From positions 1 to 7,236 of the forward strand of contig JAUPWC010000182.1 in assembly GCA_030916665.1 (NCBI GenBank): 7,236 bases of DNA, given 5' to 3'. The stretch comes from Verrucomicrobiota bacterium (GTDB taxonomy: Bacteria; Verrucomicrobiota; Verrucomicrobiia; Opitutales; Opitutaceae). Positions 6,414-7,236 of this stretch are shown one piece after another (the stretch's first letter is position 1; every line of letters starts with the position of its first letter). A program made the translations under genes and the position numbers. The notes under the pieces are model-generated. The model had not been told where the DNA came from. It did not search any database and saw only the letters and a list, made by a program, of their open reading frames with translations.

Positions 6414-7236
6414 ATGAGCCAGCAGAATCGCGCCGAGATGCGCGAGGCCTTCGACGCGGCCGTCCGTCAGGCCGACCACGGCCGCCTGCCGCTGCGCGTG
6501 CCTCACGAGGTGAAGCAGGTCCAGAACCGCCGTGGCATGCACTACCACTACCGGCCGGAGATCTTCCTCGGGCTGCAGGGGTGGACGGAATTCAGCTTCC
6601 CGAGCGAGGGCTTCCGCGTCGGCCCGGGCGACCTTTGCCTGATCCCGGCCGGGGTGCCGCATGCCGAGGTCGTCCACGGCGATGCGGGGCACCCGTTCCG
6701 CAACCTCGTGATCGGTTTCTACAACAACACCGTCAGCGTCCACTTCGCCCACGAGGCGCGCCCGCGCAAGCCCGACATCGAGGCCATCGAGTTCTTCGAC
6801 GCGCCGAATCTCGACGCCTTTCTGGTCCTCGCCAACTCCCTGGTGCATGCGCACGCCATGCACGCCCCGGCGCGCGACGCGGTGCTGAAGGGCACGCTGC
6901 TCGCCCTGCTCGGCCTGTTCCGCAACCTCGTCGAGACCGGCACCGGCCACCTCAACAGCGACATCGGCAAGGTCTTCCAGACGAAATGCCTCGTGCGCGA
7001 GCAGTTTGCCAACCCGGAGCTCAGCGTGCAGCACATCGCCCAGCAGCTCGGCTGCTCGGCCGACTACCTGTCGCACCTCTTCCACACCGAGACGCGCGAG
7101 CGGCTCACGCACTACATCCAGCGCAACCTCATCGACGGGGCGCTCGTCGCGCTGGACGGTGGCACGCGCACCATCTCCCAGATCGCCTACGCCAGCGGCT
7201 TCAGCGATCCGGCCTATTTCGCGCGCGTGTTCAAGC
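6414..7236 (+). CDS. AraC-family transcriptional regulator, cut at the right edge
   Basis: The visible part is 274 residues and the frame is open at the window end. Residues about 40-112 form a cupin-like AraC sensor domain: MHYHYRPEIFLGLQG (42-56), then GFRVGPGDLCLIPAGVPH (66-83), the usual loop with Gly-Pro-Gly-Asp and a Pro-x-x-x-Pro-His end. A helical linker follows (about 132-195). The AraC DNA-binding domain starts near 197: LSVQHIAQQLGCSADYLSHL (203-222) is the first helix-turn-helix, and ISQIAYASGFSDPAYFARVF (254-273) the second. The second ends at FK, so roughly 10-25 residues are probably missing. The effector is unknown; the cupin fold often binds sugars or other small molecules in this family. 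The ATG at 6414 is the likely start, but the frame stays open upstream and a GTG at 6348 would add 22 Pro/Ala-rich residues; neither has a Shine-Dalgarno. Its divergence from nadA makes control of the nad genes or of a gene beyond the edge possible. A 290-codon antisense frame here is a shadow. Confidence 0.93.
   Translation, partial: MSQQNRAEMREAFDAAVRQADHGRLPLRVPHEVKQVQNRRGMHYHYRPEIFLGLQGWTEFSFPSEGFRVGPGDLCLIPAGVPHAEVVHGDAGHPFRNLVIGFYNNTVSVHFAHEARPRKPDIEAIEFFDAPNLDAFLVLANSLVHAHAMHAPARDAVLKGTLLALLGLFRNLVETGTGHLNSDIGKVFQTKCLVREQFANPELSVQHIAQQLGCSADYLSHLFHTETRERLTHYIQRNLIDGALVALDGGTRTISQIAYASGFSDPAYFARVFK

Noticed and set aside
6240..7112. Long open frame of 290 codons on the minus strand opposite the AraC-type gene
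   Set aside because: Its translation shows no family motif and has shadow-like composition; the + strand frame carries a full cupin and AraC helix-turn-helix.

Overview
This is a GC-rich bacterial window, gene-dense on both strands, holding six genes in the order +, -, +, -, -, -, followed by a seventh on + that runs off the right edge. The style suggests a member of the Verrucomicrobiota, possibly Opitutaceae-like: high GC, poor Shine-Dalgarno signals, a left-edge helical secreted-type protein resembling a family I associate with that phylum, and hairpin-rich spacers. This taxonomic reading is inference from recall, not a search.

Left part (1-2600): the 3' part of a helix-rich protein of unknown function (+) converges on a secreted protein (-) that joins a two-motif beta/gamma-crystallin calcium-binding domain to two DUF4214-like helical repeats. 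Their 121-bp convergent spacer holds three consecutive hairpins. The crystallin gene diverges from a small outer-membrane beta-barrel gene (+) with a signal peptide, a good ribosome binding site, a C-terminal aromatic beta-signal and a textbook intrinsic terminator.

Central part (2657-6227): a minus-strand run transcribed nadA, nadC, nadB, the complete de novo route from L-aspartate to nicotinate mononucleotide. NadB oxidises aspartate to iminoaspartate, NadA condenses this with dihydroxyacetone phosphate to quinolinate, and NadC converts quinolinate and PRPP to nicotinate mononucleotide. The key catalytic and cluster-binding residues are present in all three. The spacers are short (45 bp and 79 bp), which supports an operon, but both contain inverted repeats and none of the three genes has a recognisable Shine-Dalgarno sequence.

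Right part (6228-7236): a 186-bp divergent region separates nadA from an AraC-family regulator with an N-terminal cupin-like domain, cut by the window edge in its second helix-turn-helix. It could control nadA-C-B from the shared region, but nothing in the sequence proves this.

I see no CRISPR array, tRNA, rRNA, transposase or phage gene, and no convincing unknown multi-gene system. The items most worth following up are the crystallin/DUF4214 architecture and the inverted repeats in the nad spacers. There is no gene-free stretch longer than 300 bases.
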